NCBI GenBank assembly: GCA_038503035.1
Contig: JAVSML010024433.1
Location: 34,910-98,909, forward strand
DNA length: 64,000 nucleotides
Reading direction: 5' to 3'
From: Crocodylus rhombifer
Taxonomy: Eukaryota; Chordata; Crocodylia; Crocodylidae
The notes under the pieces were generated by a model. It did no database searches. It saw only the letters and a program-made list of their open reading frames with translations, and was not told where the DNA came from. Below, piece after piece: positions 1 through 10,523 of the stretch (positions are counted from its first letter, which is position 1; every line of letters starts with the position of its first letter). The position numbers and the translations under genes are program-made.

Positions 1-599
1 TTTTTGTACTAATGGGGCAGGACAGATCAGCTTTTTACACATCTGGGGCCAGTACAGGTGCTGGACTGAGGCTCTAGCTCCCCCTGGCTGCAGATCCAGG
101 AGGAGCCAGGTAGGGTTATTTTGCCACAAGTGGCAAAACTTGCACCACACGAAAGTGCGTGTCTGGGCATGTGCACTGAGGCAGAAAGTCTCGACTCAAA
201 TTTGCAACACTTTTATCTGAGCTGCTGCAAGCACATGTGCCTGCATGTGTGGATGCGGCCATATTTCTCACCAATTTTCTGTGCCTGTTCAAGCTTCTGT
301 AGAGCTGCAGCCAGATATGTCTGAGCTGTCTCCAGCTCTCCTTCTATCTGCCAGATGTGGCTCTACAAGACCACCACCTCTGTCTGTCTGTTGGCAGTTA
401 CAGTATGCAGAATCCACTTGGGAGTCCAATTTCTGTCTTTCCACTTCGGCCTTTCTATACCAGCATGTTACCTTTCCAGATCATTCCTCAGTTCTACCAG
501 CCAGGAGAAGAGAGTACAGCAGTTAAAACATGGGTTGATCTGGGTCTGGGTAAGAGATTTAGAGGTGTGGATGGAAATGAAAGATGATCTACAGAAAAG
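1..599. other. No recognisable feature
   Basis: I see no gene, repeat ends or conserved coding signal here. The short open frames overlap each other in several frames and have no recognisable content. Confidence 0.5.
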
Positions 600-1658
600 A
601 GTAGAGAAATGTTGTTTTCTTAGGACTTTAGCAAGGTCTTTGATATGGTATCTCATCCTATTGTCATAAATAAATTAAAAGGCTGTGACAGATATTTACA
701 CAGTCCAGTGGGTGGCAGATTGGCTTAGCGGTCACACCCAGAGAGTGGTAGTAGATGGGTTGGTAGATGTGGGTAGTCGGGTCCTGCAGGGTTCAGTCCT
801 TGGACTTGTACTCGTCAATATCTTCATGAGTGACTTAGATGTGGGTGTGAAGTGTACTCTGCCCAAGTTTGTGTATGATACTAAATTGTGGGGTGAAGTG
901 CACACTCTGGAGGGTAGGGAATGATTGCAGGCAAATCTGGACAGGTTAAAAAAGTGGGCAATATACAATAGGATGCAGTACAACAAGGACAAGTGCAGAG
1001 TGCTGCACCTAGGGTGCAAAAATATCCAGCATGTCTGCTGGCTGGGAAGTAACCCTCTCAGCAGCACAGAGTGGAAAGGGATCTTGGCAGATGCATGATA
1101 AATAGATCCAATGAGGTGATACTTCCCCTCTATGCAGCATTGGTCAGACCACAGTTGGAGTACTGCATCCAGTTTTGGGTGCTGTACTTCAAGAAGGATG
1201 TTGATAGACTCGAGAGGGTCCAGAGGAGGGCCACTCTTATGGTTAGGGGCTTACAGGACAAGCTGTATGAGAAGAGACTGAGGGATCTGGACCTCTTCAG
1301 CCTCCACAAGAGAAGGCTGAGAGGTGATCTTGCAGTTGCCTACACATTCGTTAGGGGAACGCAGCAAGGGATCAGAGATGCACTGTTCATCAGGGTGCCT
1401 CTTGGGGTAACAAGGAACAATGGTCACAAACTGACAAAGAGCAGATTTAGGTTAGATATCAGGAAAAACTTCTTCACAGTAAGGGTGGCCAAAATTTGGA
1501 ATGGGCTTCCAAGGGAGGTGGTACTCTCCCCTACCTTGGGAGTCTTTAAGAAAAGGCTGAATAGGCATCTGGCTGGGGTCATCTGACCCCAGCCCTCTTT
1601 CCTGCCTAGGCAGGAGGATCTGTTGAGATCCCTTCCAACTCTAGCATCTATGAAATAT
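600..1658 (+). mobile_element. CR1 LINE, 5'-truncated, reverse-transcriptase C-terminal half
   Basis: This is the C-terminal half of a CR1 ORF2 plus the 3' UTR. The reading begins near the motif-A region (a DFSKVFDMVSHP-like peptide at about 632) and passes through several frame breaks. It continues in one open stretch at 1071-1586, which carries the CR1 signatures [36 protein letters not shown] and ending HLAGVI. The tail ends near ATCTATGAAAT. The 5' end is missing, as is usual for CR1 copies that stop early during target-primed reverse transcription. Stops and frameshifts before 1071 make it non-functional. Confidence 0.9.
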
Positions 1659-1734
1659 GGAGCTGGGGAATTTGAGGGCCTAAACAGCTGAGACAAAAGT
1701 AATGGCCAGGTTACAGGTTTGGGTGATAGAAAAT

Positions 1735-1812
1735 AATTGGGGATGCTCCTGATTTAAGCAAGGGGTTGGACCTCCTGAGGTCCCTTTGAACCCTAATTTT
1801 TCTATGATTTCT
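1735..1812 (+). mobile_element. CR1 3' tail fragment
   Basis: Short remnant of a CR1 3' UTR: the GGGTTGGACCTCCTGAGGTCC-type segment is followed by an AACCCTAATTTTTCTATGATTT end. No coding sequence remains. Confidence 0.7.
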
Positions 1813-1984
1813 AAAAATAGAAGGATTCTTCGTGATGGCCGAGGGAGGGAGAAATGAGGAGAGCCTGGAGGGGAAGTTTTAAGAGTTCTGTGTTGATCAC
1901 AAGCTGTTAGCTGAATAGTCAGGTAGGAGCCTCATGGTGGGAAATGCACATAGGTGCATTCATATCAGAGGCAAGAGACAGGAA

Positions 1985-2112
1985 AACCAGCAGCCAAAAT
2001 GGTACAGAGAAGGGCAACCAAGATGATCAGGGCTATGTAGCAGCTGCCATATGAAGATAGACTACAAAGGCTAGGACTGTTCAGTACGGAAAGAAAGCTA
2101 TGGGGGGATATG
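1985..2112 (+). mobile_element. CR1 fragment, first part of an interrupted copy
   Basis: Translation reads an old CR1 RT C-terminal motif (QRRATKMIRAM, then YEDRLQRLGLFS). The sequence stops matching at about 2112 inside a GATATGATAG motif. It appears to resume at 2886 with ATGAGATCTATAACATCATG, which is the normal continuation in CR1. The two parts are therefore probably one copy split by about 770 bases. Confidence 0.75.
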
Positions 2113-2885
2113 ATAGGAACACAGGCAGATCCAGGGGGTGTATACTGATGCAGTTGCACCTGCCTTTCATTCCTGCTCCATCTAAACTTTCAAACCAACT
2201 GCCTGGGAGGGGCAGTGACATTTCTATTTAAACAGTTCTGAGAGAGTCAACTGACTTAATGGCTCATTGTCATCCGTTTGATTCCTGCTAACCTCTCTCC
2301 ACTCCACAGGTGTTAATGACCCTCTATCCTTTTTAATGGTCTTGATGTTCCATTATTCAAACTGTCCTTTCTTCTTCAATTTTGCAGTCTCAGCCACTCC
2401 TGGTAATGTCACTCTTCTATTTCATGGCCTCCCCCCCAGACTGTTTTTAGCTCTAGCTACAAACTCTAACTCAGGTGTGGTAATATTAACTCAGGTGTAG
2501 AAATGACTGACAGTGAAGTATTGGACACATTGTCAAGACTGTCAAGAAGACTATATTTTGTTTTATGAATCTGAATAAGAGATGTATATTTGACTATAAT
2601 GACTACAGGGCTAATAATTCAGTATCTTTTGACTACTTTGACTATTTTTTTTCCTGGTTTGTTGTTTGTTTGCTTTTAACCTTATATATAATCTAGCAAA
2701 GTAGTGCATGTTCCAATAGTTATATTGGTTTTTGCTTTGCTCTTAAACTGAATACTACAGTGCTAGCTCCCTAGCATATTACTACAGCATCTAGTTTCTC
2801 TTTTAACTGAAGAACAATACGTGTTGTGTAACCGTGTGCCACATGACCTGTACTTACCTTTTCTAAATCTTAGATCTGCCCATGG
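2113..2885. other. Unassigned insert splitting an old CR1
   Basis: AT-rich sequence between two collinear CR1 parts. Near its ends it carries GGCAGATC and, inverted, GATCTGCC. No coding region, no clean terminal repeats and no clear target-site duplication were found, so its class is unknown. Confidence 0.35.
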
Positions 2886-3360
2886 ATGAGATCTATAACA
2901 TCATGAAGGGTATGGACTAAGTGAACAGGGGACTATTATTCACCAGGTCCCAGAATACTAGAACTGGGGGGGGGAGGGGCAAGGAAATTAGCAGGAGACA
3001 GGTTTAAAACTAACAAGAGAGAGAACTTTTTAATGCAACACATAGTTAATCATTGCCACAGGAGGTGGTGGGTGCAGATAGCTTAGCCAGGTTCAAAAAA
3101 GGACTAGACAAATTCATGAATGATAGATCTAATAATAGCTGTTGAACAGAATGGTTGGAGATGTTTCCTCTGGCATCTCTAAACCAATAATATTGGATGC
3201 CAGGGAGGGTAATGAATAGGGGATAGATCACTCTAAATATATCTCGTTCAATACTCTCCCTCTAAAACATCCATTCCTACCACTGTCAGAGATGGGATAC
3301 TGAGCTAGATGAAGCATTGGTCTGACCCACTATGATACTTCTCATATTATGTTCTTATGT
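2886..3360 (+). mobile_element. CR1 3' part of the interrupted copy
   Basis: Contains the CR1 3' coding remnants and the UTR of an older subfamily: ATTGCCACAGGAGGTGGTGG, then a 3' region reading GCATTGGTCTGACCCACTAT and a TTATGTTCTTATG tail. Strongly decayed. Confidence 0.75.
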
Positions 3361-3791
3361 TTAAGGGCCATTCTGATCCCTTCTATACTTCCTGCATAGA
3401 ACCTGGCTCAGGAAATGCAGTGCTCATGCCAATCACAATGACTGAACTAGAGGGTAGCTTTTGGGAAGAGAAGTCCAGTCTGGATTTAAAGCCTCCAAGT
3501 GACAGAGAATTCACTGTTTCCCTGGTCCATTATGAAAATGATTCATTCCCCTCACAGTTAAAAAAACAAAACAAAAACCCAGCTATATTTACGATCTAAA
3601 TTTGTGCACCTTCAGCTTCCAGGCACTGATTTCCATCCTCCCTTTGATGGCTTGAGAAACCCTCTGCTCTCAGAAACCTCCTCCAATAGGTCATAGTCAA
3701 GTCACTCCTAACCTCGTCTTGGATAAATAAAATAGATGGAACTTCCTCAGAATCACTGATTTCCGAAACAGTCCTCTTTCCTGTACACATG
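3361..3791 (-). mobile_element. Old CR1 fragment, minus strand
   Basis: On the minus strand the sequence carries the old-CR1 segment GAGGCTTTAAATCCAGACTG and the remnants upstream of it. Diverged, with no usable frame. It abuts the hAT target site at 3792. Confidence 0.6.
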
Positions 3792-3799
3792 ACCTATAG

Positions 3800-4252
3800 C
3801 ATAGCTTCTCAACCTGTGGTACATGTACCCCTGGGGTGTGTGAGACCCAGAGAGGGGGTACATGGGTACCCCAACATTCTCTCTCTCTCAGTCTCTTTTC
3901 CTCTCTCTCTCACCCCTTCCTTCTCTCAAAAGTATGGCAAAAATGTGGTACACTGCATGGCACTTTAAATTCACCAGTAATAATTTGGTTCAGCCCTCCT
4001 AGCTTTGGCCAACATTGCCTCTAGCCCAGGTACATACTTGAGCTGTGCACCCCGGCATAAAAGGTGGCAACCCTACCTACACCAGATCAGACATCTGTCA
4101 TATCATCACCTTATATACATAGCTCTTCTTCCAAAATATGGCACACATTAGTCTGTAAATATAAAATCCCCTGGAAAATTGAGTGTTGGGGTACTTATTA
4201 AAATTTTCCGAAGTTAGGGGGTAGTTGCTACTTAAAAGCTAGAGAAACACTG
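3800..4252. mobile_element. Non-autonomous hAT element with perfect 8-bp duplication
   Basis: A 453-bp element bounded by ACCTATAG at 3792-3799 and again at 4253-4260, an exact 8-bp target-site duplication. Its left end begins CATAGCTTCTCAACC and its right end, read inverted, begins CAGTGTTTCTCTAGC. Subterminal GTACATGTACCCC motifs and a CT-rich run at about 3880-3930 are present. There is no transposase. A reverse-oriented relative lies at 28184-28659. Confidence 0.9.
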
Positions 4253-4260
4253 ACCTATAG

Positions 4261-4953
4261 GATTTGTTTCTGGATGTTCAGTCCCACATTTTACTGTATT
4301 ATAACAGAAGACAAGTCAGATGGACTAATATGCAAGCATGAATATGTCCTTACCACAGACAAGTGTAGAATAATACAGCATCTACCTAAACTGATGCAAT
4401 CTACCAGAATGGAACTGGATTTCTTCTTGGGATAAAAGCTCGTCATTTCACTCACAGCCTACAGGTGATTATAAATAAACAAGTGAAATAATAACCGGGG
4501 CAAGATATATGCCCATTTTATAGACTTTTTAAAAGCTTTTTGACTTATTCCAGCAGCCAGGACAAACCTTAAATTGCTACATGATGGGACCAGTAGATAA
4601 TAATTTGACATAATTGAATCCATGTACCAATGCATTAAATACAGGATAAAAATAAAAATACAGGATAAAAAAGACTTCAGGTTAGAAGGGGCAGTAGCAA
4701 ATTGGTGAGACAGCTACCTAAACCTTCTCAAGAGGTATTGGTCAAACTTTATCCCTTCCACAGCAACCCATAAACCCAGGGCTTTTCCCCTTCCCTTTGA
4801 AGACAGTGGATGTAAAAAGCACTTGGTGCATTGTTGGAGCACTCAGGAACTTGCAGCATTGACCCCATGTGCCGGATGTATGATGGGGACCTGGGTCTCA
4901 GACATCACCTGGGACCCACACACCTACATGTCTGCAAAAAAAGAGTGTTGCAC
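4261..4953. other. No recognisable feature
   Basis: AT-rich non-coding sequence. I see no repeat ends or coding signal. Confidence 0.4.
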
Positions 4954-5463
4954 TACTTGAGTAAGGTTACTGTATGTCCAGGTTTACTGGACACGTCCTC
5001 TTTTTGGGTCCTCTGATCTCAATTTACGTGGGTTTTTTTTAAATAAGAACATCTACCCAGGATTTTGCTGGCAGAACTGCATTTCCCAGCTTGCCCTAGC
5101 TGTGTGTGTGTTCACCAGGAATCTGGGTTTTCCATTCACTGTAGAAAAACATGGATTTGCCTCTTTAAAAGAGGAAACCATGGGTTTTCCCTTGCAGGCC
5201 AGGAACCTTCCAGCTTTCAAGGAGCTTCTTGGGGTGATTGGAGGCAGGGGGTCCCACATGCATCTGTGTGTGCACATTCATGTGACTGGCATACAGCCAG
5301 GCAGGGTGGTGGAAGCAGCCCTGACAGCTGGATGCAGGCAAGTCCCTGGGGGGTGGGGGTTGGAGGGACAGGGCTTAGGAACTGTCCAGGTGTGTGTGTG
5401 TGGCAGGAGCATGTGGAGAGAGATGGGTGTGTGAAGGGAAGCAAGTGCCTGCCAATACTGAGG

Positions 5464-5528
5464 GAAGGTGGCTGGGGGCTGGGGGCTGGGGGCTGGGGGC
5501 TGGGGGCTGGGGCTGGGGCTGGGGCTGT
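5464..5528. repeat. CTGGGGG minisatellite
   Basis: About five tandem copies of a GGCTGGGGGCT-type unit followed by shorter GGGGCT units. This explains the proline/glycine-rich open frames here. Confidence 0.85.
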
Positions 5529-5879
5529 GGCGCAGCACAGGGGGGAAGGGGGAAAGCGCCTGCCCCTCCAGCAGAGGAAGGGGGCAGGGGGTCCTTTAGG
5601 GGTGATGGGGAGCTGTGTGGCTGGACCAGCAGCATCAGGGTTGGTAGCCATTCTCGCAGGGGTAGACACTGCCTGGAGCCGCTGGGAGCTGCTGCATGGA
5701 AGCAGCTGTAGCCAGGCTGCCTGGCGCGGTGCAGGAGCCCCAGCCCAGGGTGGGGAGTTCCACAGGCCTCCCCGCCTCCTCCCTCCAGCCCACACCAGGG
5801 GTGGATTCACTCTGCCACTGCCTGAATGAACTGGAGCTGCTGCAGGCACTGTGCTCCAGCCTGGTCAGGACAGGAGCAA

Positions 5880-6240
5880 CTGGGGGCCCCCTCCAGCAGG
5901 GCTGGGGGGAGCAGGGGGGTGTGAGTCAAGAGTGAGGGACACTGGCAGGGCTGGGGGGGCTGTGGCTTGGGAGTGAGGGACACTGGAGGAACTGGGGGGC
6001 TGTGGCTCACGAATGTGGGGCACTGGCAGCACCAAGGGGCTGCAGGTTGGGAGTGAGGGGCACTAGCATGGCCTTAGGAAGTGTAAGGACTGGGGGTTGG
6101 GATTGAGGGCACTGGCAGGGCCGGGGTCTGTGGGTCATGGGTGAGTTGCAGTAGCAGGGCATCGTGGCCGTGGGTTGGAAGTGTGGGGCACTGGAAGCTC
6201 CAGAGGGCTGCGGGTCAGGAGTTAGGAGCACCCCCCTGAC
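5880..6240. repeat. Degenerate tandem repeat, unit about 45-60 bp
   Basis: Repeated units of the form GAGTGAGGGGCACTGGCAGG followed by a GGGGCTG-rich spacer, with at least six diverged copies. It lies inside the hAT-like element. Confidence 0.7.
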
Positions 6241-6496
6241 CGACAGGTGCCTTCTTTTTTTGGAACTGGAAATATGGTAACCCTATAACTGAGGGAATGA
6301 GTCCATGTCTGTCCCATAAACACCTCCAGGATTGATCAGTACTCAGACAACAAATGCAGTGTCTAGAAAGCCAATGGATGAGCCCCTGGGAAAATTCCAG
6401 TGGATGATCCTCAAATTGCTTGTTTCTGAAGGCACCTTAGGGGGATTATTATCACATATCTGCAGATATATCTGCACATATCACATATATGCAGTC

Positions 6497-7107
6497 AGGA
6501 GGGCCAACCGTACCTTGTCATGCATCCACAGATGCATCTCAAGCAGGTCCAAGGAGGTGATACTCCCCCTCTGTGCGGCACTGGTCAGGCCACAGCTGGA
6601 GTACTGCATCCAGTTCTGGGCGCCACACTTCAAGAGGGATGTCGACAGCATGGAGAGGGTCCAGAGGAGGCCACTCGCATGATCAGGGGGCAGCAGGGCA
6701 GGCCCTACGAGGAGAGGCTACAGGACCTGAACCTGTTCAGCCTCCACAGGAGAAGGCTGAGGGGGGATCTAGTGGCCTGTTACAAACTAGTCAGGGTGGA
6801 TCAGCAGGCATTGGGGGAGTCCCTGTTCCCCCAAGCACTGCCAGGAGTGACCAGGAATAACGGTCACAAGCTGGCTGAAGGTAGATTCAGGCTAGACATC
6901 AGGAGGCGCTACTTCACTGTCAGGGCGGCTAGGATCTGGAACCAACTTCCAAGAGAAGTGATGCTGGCTCCTACCCCGGGGGTCTTAAGAGGAGGCTAGA
7001 TATACACCTTGCTGGGGTTGTTTGACCCCAGTACTCCTTCCTGCCATGGCAGGGGGTCAGACTTGATGATTTGCTCAGGTCCTTTCTGACCCTAGAAACT
7101 ATGAAAC
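6497..7107 (+). mobile_element. CR1 LINE, 5'-truncated, C-terminal ORF2 and 3' UTR
   Basis: Begins at a SRRANRTLSCIHRCISS-like peptide and runs through [39 protein letters not shown] and RNNGHKLAEGRFRLDIRRRYFTVRAARIWNQLPRE (split here for length). A one-base shift near 6670 and another near 6990 break the frame. It ends in ACCCTAGAAACTATGAAAC. It is of the same subfamily as the copy at 35387 and the tail at 46742. Confidence 0.92.
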
Positions 7108-7277
7108 AATATCATCAGTGGCCAGAGACTAAAGTTAGAAGCATGGCATAAGCTAAGAGAGGTGCTGAATGGCTGAGGCTCGGGAAAGACTGTCTGCTTG
7201 AAGCCCTGCACTTCCAGGGAAACTCATGCCCAAGTTTAGAAAAGGTAACAGACCTACCACCATTACAAAGCCAGAAT

Positions 7278-7342
7278 GGTAGGGTGCCCCAGTACAGTCC
7301 CCTGTTCCTGACCCATTGGGGACTGTACTGGGGCACCCTACC
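7278..7342. repeat. Perfect 25-bp inverted repeat with 15-nt loop
   Basis: The left arm 7278-7302 (starting GGTAGGGTGCCCC) and the right arm 7318-7342 (ending GGGGCACCCTACC) are exact reverse complements over 25 bases, with no mismatch. The loop 7303-7317 is TGTTCCTGACCCATT. Pairing does not extend beyond the arms. The 65-nt size would suit a short hairpin RNA, but nothing shows that it is transcribed. Confidence 0.95.
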
Positions 7343-8037
7343 TGGAGAAGCAGCAGGCATCCCTGACACATGGACATGGGGATGAAACCATACAGGGCAT
7401 GGGCTGTGCAGGGCAGATTGGACACAACAGCCATGTCTGCACTGCAAGAGCACATGCCAGTTTTATGATAGAATTACACTATAACCTGAGGTACAAGTGT
7501 GACTGTGATTGTGAATACCACTGTGCCTGTGCATGTGCACAGCTGTATTTCTGTGTGTGCATGAGTGTGTCTCTGGGTATAAAAGTACAGGGGTGTATTT
7601 GTACATGATTCCAGTGACAAGAGTAAATAGGAGTGTCTGTGTTTTGATGTGTTTTATCTGCCTTTCATGAAAACGTGCTTGCTACATTAGATGCATTACT
7701 CCAATCTGGAGGGCTTTGAAGCTGTTCATAATGTATTTTCTAACTCCTACTTAATGCTGAAGCCTGTCGGCTTAATGCTGAAGCTTCTCTCCTGGCCCTG
7801 CTCCTTGTTATGCTCTGTGCTTAGCCTTCTTACAGGAAACTTTCCTTACGCTTCATTTTTGTGCTTCTTTTCCGAAAATTCTTCTTACAAGCTCCCCTGC
7901 TGTTTTAGCTGAGATGTCAGAAATGCAGCAAGAACTAAGAGCTCTGTGCAACCAACTATCTATTTACTTGCCTGTCTGTCTTTCATTTGCAGATGCCCCT
8001 GGGAGTGGTAAACAAGGTCTTCCCTGATTCTCTCTGG
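7343..8037. other. No recognisable feature
   Basis: Contains a short TG-rich patch at about 7495-7570. No coding signal or element ends. Confidence 0.4.
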
Positions 8038-8045
8038 GCAATTAT

Positions 8046-8315
8046 GGGGCTGTCACCCATAAATGGTGGCAGAAAATATTATTTGGGGGGCCTAAGCCCC
8101 ACCTGATCCTTGCCTATCACTCCTGCAAGGCTGTTGCAGGGCTGGTGCATACTGGTGCTGTATGTGGCAGTGAAAGAGTGGCTGCATGCTGAGTGACACC
8201 AGGAAGTGTGGGACAGTGGTGCCGTGGTGCTGCTGCTGTTACCAGCTGCCATGAAAAGTTTTGGAGGGCTAAGTCCCATTAGCCCTGGCCTTCTGCTACC
8301 TATGCTGTCACCATA
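8046..8315. mobile_element. Short hAT-like MITE
   Basis: Flanked by GCAATTAT (8038-8045) and GCAATTGT (8316-8323), 7 of 8 identical. Inside, the subterminal CATAAATGGTGGCAGAA matches, in inverse, the CATAGGTAGCAGAA near the right end. A GGCCTAAGCCCC/GGGCTAAGTCCC pair lies further in. It is 270 bp with no coding capacity. Confidence 0.6.
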
Positions 8316-8323
8316 GCAATTGT

Positions 8324-9108
8324 GCCACCTAGCTTACAGGATGAGTGCATTTGATATGATAGTACCAGTGACAGGGTAAGTGCCATGGTCATTGTAACAC
8401 CTGATTATGGGCAAGTGTTTTGGGCTCGTGCTGGTGTGCATTGTAACATCGAGTTAGGGGGTATGTCTGATTCATCCTAGGGAAAGCACCATGGTTACGG
8501 GTTATGTATAAGTCTCACTTGCAGAACAGGTCCTATGCATCCTATTGTTCAGAAGAGAGCTGCAGGGCCCTAAACAGGCTGATATGAGAAAGACCTTGCC
8601 CATCTAACTCCAGTGGCAGAATCTAGGATAGGAGCTTTCATTATTTGTTACTCTTTTAAAAGGGCTGTCCCTCATGTGTCATTGTGGGATTAGAAGGGGC
8701 AGCAGAGAGCCTGATCCAAAAGTTGGGGAGACAGGAACTAGGGGTTGCATACCAGAGTGGGGAGCAGCCATGGTGGGAATACAAATGGTGTGAGGAGGGA
8801 AAGAAAGGGGAAAAGCAAGAATGGGCTCAGAGGGAACCAAACAAGCAGAAAGAGGGAGACAGGAGAGAAGAGCAAAAGAGATGTTGTCAGTTGCTCACAG
8901 TAGTCTGTCTGGTCATCCAGTGGCTCAGATAGGTTTCCCTGTGTCATTTGCTGCTCTTTACCTCCTGGGAGGCTTCTGATGATTCCTGTCAGATGACAAT
9001 GATCTTATGTCACCCCATAAGCCGTGTGCTCTAGGCCTCTGCTGCCCCAGGTTGCCCTCAGGAACCCAGGTAAGGGTGCTGGGATCCCCCAGGTCACTTT
9101 GCTGCATG
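8324..9108. other. No recognisable feature
   Basis: Includes a purine-rich stretch at about 8760-8880 that gives a spurious charged open frame. No element ends seen. Confidence 0.4.
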
Positions 9109-9116
9109 CCAGAGAA

Positions 9117-9469
9117 CATGGGCAACTGGTGTCATCTTAGTTGCGGGGGATGTGCCCCCCAGGGACCAGTCAGTGACTGGGGGAAGTCCCCCTGTGGCCA
9201 ATCTCGCTAACTGGGGAGCAGAGTCCCCTGTGGCCAGTCTCACCAACTGGGTCCCCCATGGCTGACTGCAAGGTGGCCGACTGCTGTGGCCACTTCCGGA
9301 AGTGGCTGTGGCTGCTTCCTGGAGTGCTGCTCCCCAGCTAGCACCGGCGGGGGAAAACCAGTGCTCCCGCCTGCCCCTCCACCCATCATCTAAGTGGTGA
9401 GTGCAGCCGGTCAGGGGGTTCACTGGTGCTCTCAGGGGGTGCATGTACACCCCCTATGTGTCACCACTG
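9117..9469. mobile_element. Non-autonomous hAT-like element, copy 1 of a two-copy family
   Basis: Starts CATGGGCAACTGGTGTCATC and ends GTCACCACTG. It is flanked by CCAGAGAA and CTAGAGCA (6 of 8). The same element in reverse orientation lies at 20216-20584 with a perfect duplication. The two share the CTTAGTyG-GGGG motif near one end and GGGGGTGCATGT near the other. Confidence 0.75.
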
Positions 9470-9534
9470 CTAGAGCACATGTGCAGGAGTATGCCTTGTA
9501 TGACCATCTGAAGAGCCTAGCCATTTGTCCATAA

Positions 9535-9582
9535 CTTCATAGATTTCATAGACATTAGGGCTGGAAGGGACCTCGGAAGATC
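9535..9582 (-). mobile_element. CR1 3' tail, remnant of a minus-strand copy
   Basis: Reads on the minus strand as the GGTCCCTTCCAGCCCTAATG / TCTATGAAAT tail of a different CR1 subfamily from the plus-strand copy that follows directly. It is probably the 3' end of the copy whose 5' part lies at 10524-11450. Confidence 0.75.
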
Positions 9583-10523
9583 CCCAAGGGCTCTGTCCTG
9601 GGACTGGTACTATTCACTATTTTCATTAGTGATTTGGATGAGGGAGTAGTAAGCACCCTGTCCAAGTTTGCTTATGACACAAAACTATGGGGGAAGGTAA
9701 ACACACTAGAGGGCAGAGAGCAAATCCAAGTGGATTTGGACAGGCTGGGGAGGTGGGCAGAACAGAATAGGATGCAGTTTAACAAGGATAAGTGGCATGT
9801 GTTGCACCTGGGAGGGACTATTCTAAGCAGCACAACTGCAGAAAGGGACCTCGGAGTCATAATCGACTCCCAAATGAACATGAGTCACCAGTGTGATGAG
9901 GTAGTAAGTAAAGCTAACCGCACTCTTTCTTGTATAAGTAGGTGTATCACAAACAGGTCTAGGGAGGTGATACTTCCCATTTATGCGGCATTAGTCAGGC
10001 CACAGCTGGCGTACTGCGTCCAGTTTTGGGCACCGCATTTCAGGAGGAATGTGGATAACCTGGAAAGGGTTCAGAGGAGGGCCACCTGTCTGGTTAAAGG
10101 CCTACACAAAAAACCCTATGTGGACCGATTGGGAGACCTGAACCTTTTTAGCCTCCACAAGAGGAGGCAAAGAGGTGATCTTGTGGCTGCCTACAAGCTC
10201 ACTGGGGGGGGTCAACAGGAAGTGGGGGATGCGATGTTTACCAGGGCAACAGTCAGGGTAACAAAAAACAATGGGCACAAGTTAAAAGAGAGCAAATTCA
10301 GGCTGGACATCAGGAAAAAGTTCTTTACAGTGAGCGTCACCAAAATATGGAATAGGCTTTCAAGGGAGATGGTGTTGTCCCTTTCCTTGGAAATATTCAA
10401 AAGGAGATTGAACAGACACCTGGCTGGGGTCATCTGACCCCAGCACTCTTTCCTGCCCAGGGCAGGGGGTCATACTCGATGATCTAATAGGTCCCTTCTG
10501 ACCCTAATAACTATGAAACTACG
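9583..10523 (+). mobile_element. CR1 LINE inserted into a minus-strand CR1
   Basis: Begins at the RT motif-B region (PQGSVLG) and carries an uninterrupted frame at 9634-10437 (267 residues) to the ORF2 stop (RRLNRHLAGVI). Motif C is KFAYDTK instead of the usual FADD, so the second catalytic-box residue is altered. The frame includes LVRPQLAYCVQFWAPHFRR, VQRRAT and LFSLHKRRQRGDLVAAYKL. It ends in ACTATGAAACTACGAAA. The open frame suggests a fairly young copy, but it lacks the endonuclease and most of the RT. Confidence 0.9.

Larger units (their letters stand above)
4962..6285. mobile_element. hAT-like element with GC-rich minisatellite interior
   Basis: The ends read TAAGGTTACTGTATGTCC on the left and, inverted from the right, TAGGGTTACCATATTTCC, a good terminal inverted repeat. 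The flanks TACTTGAG (4954-4961) and TAACTGAG (6286-6293) agree at 6 of 8 positions, as expected for an old 8-bp duplication. The interior is GC-rich and holds two tandem-repeat tracts. Its long open frames in several phases come from base composition, not from genes. Confidence 0.75.

Noticed and set aside
5065..5849. Long overlapping open frames (254 codons on plus, 210 on minus)
   Set aside because: They coincide with a CTGGGGG minisatellite and GC-rich sequence inside a hAT-like element. Peptides are low-complexity Gly/Pro/Trp and no family is visible.
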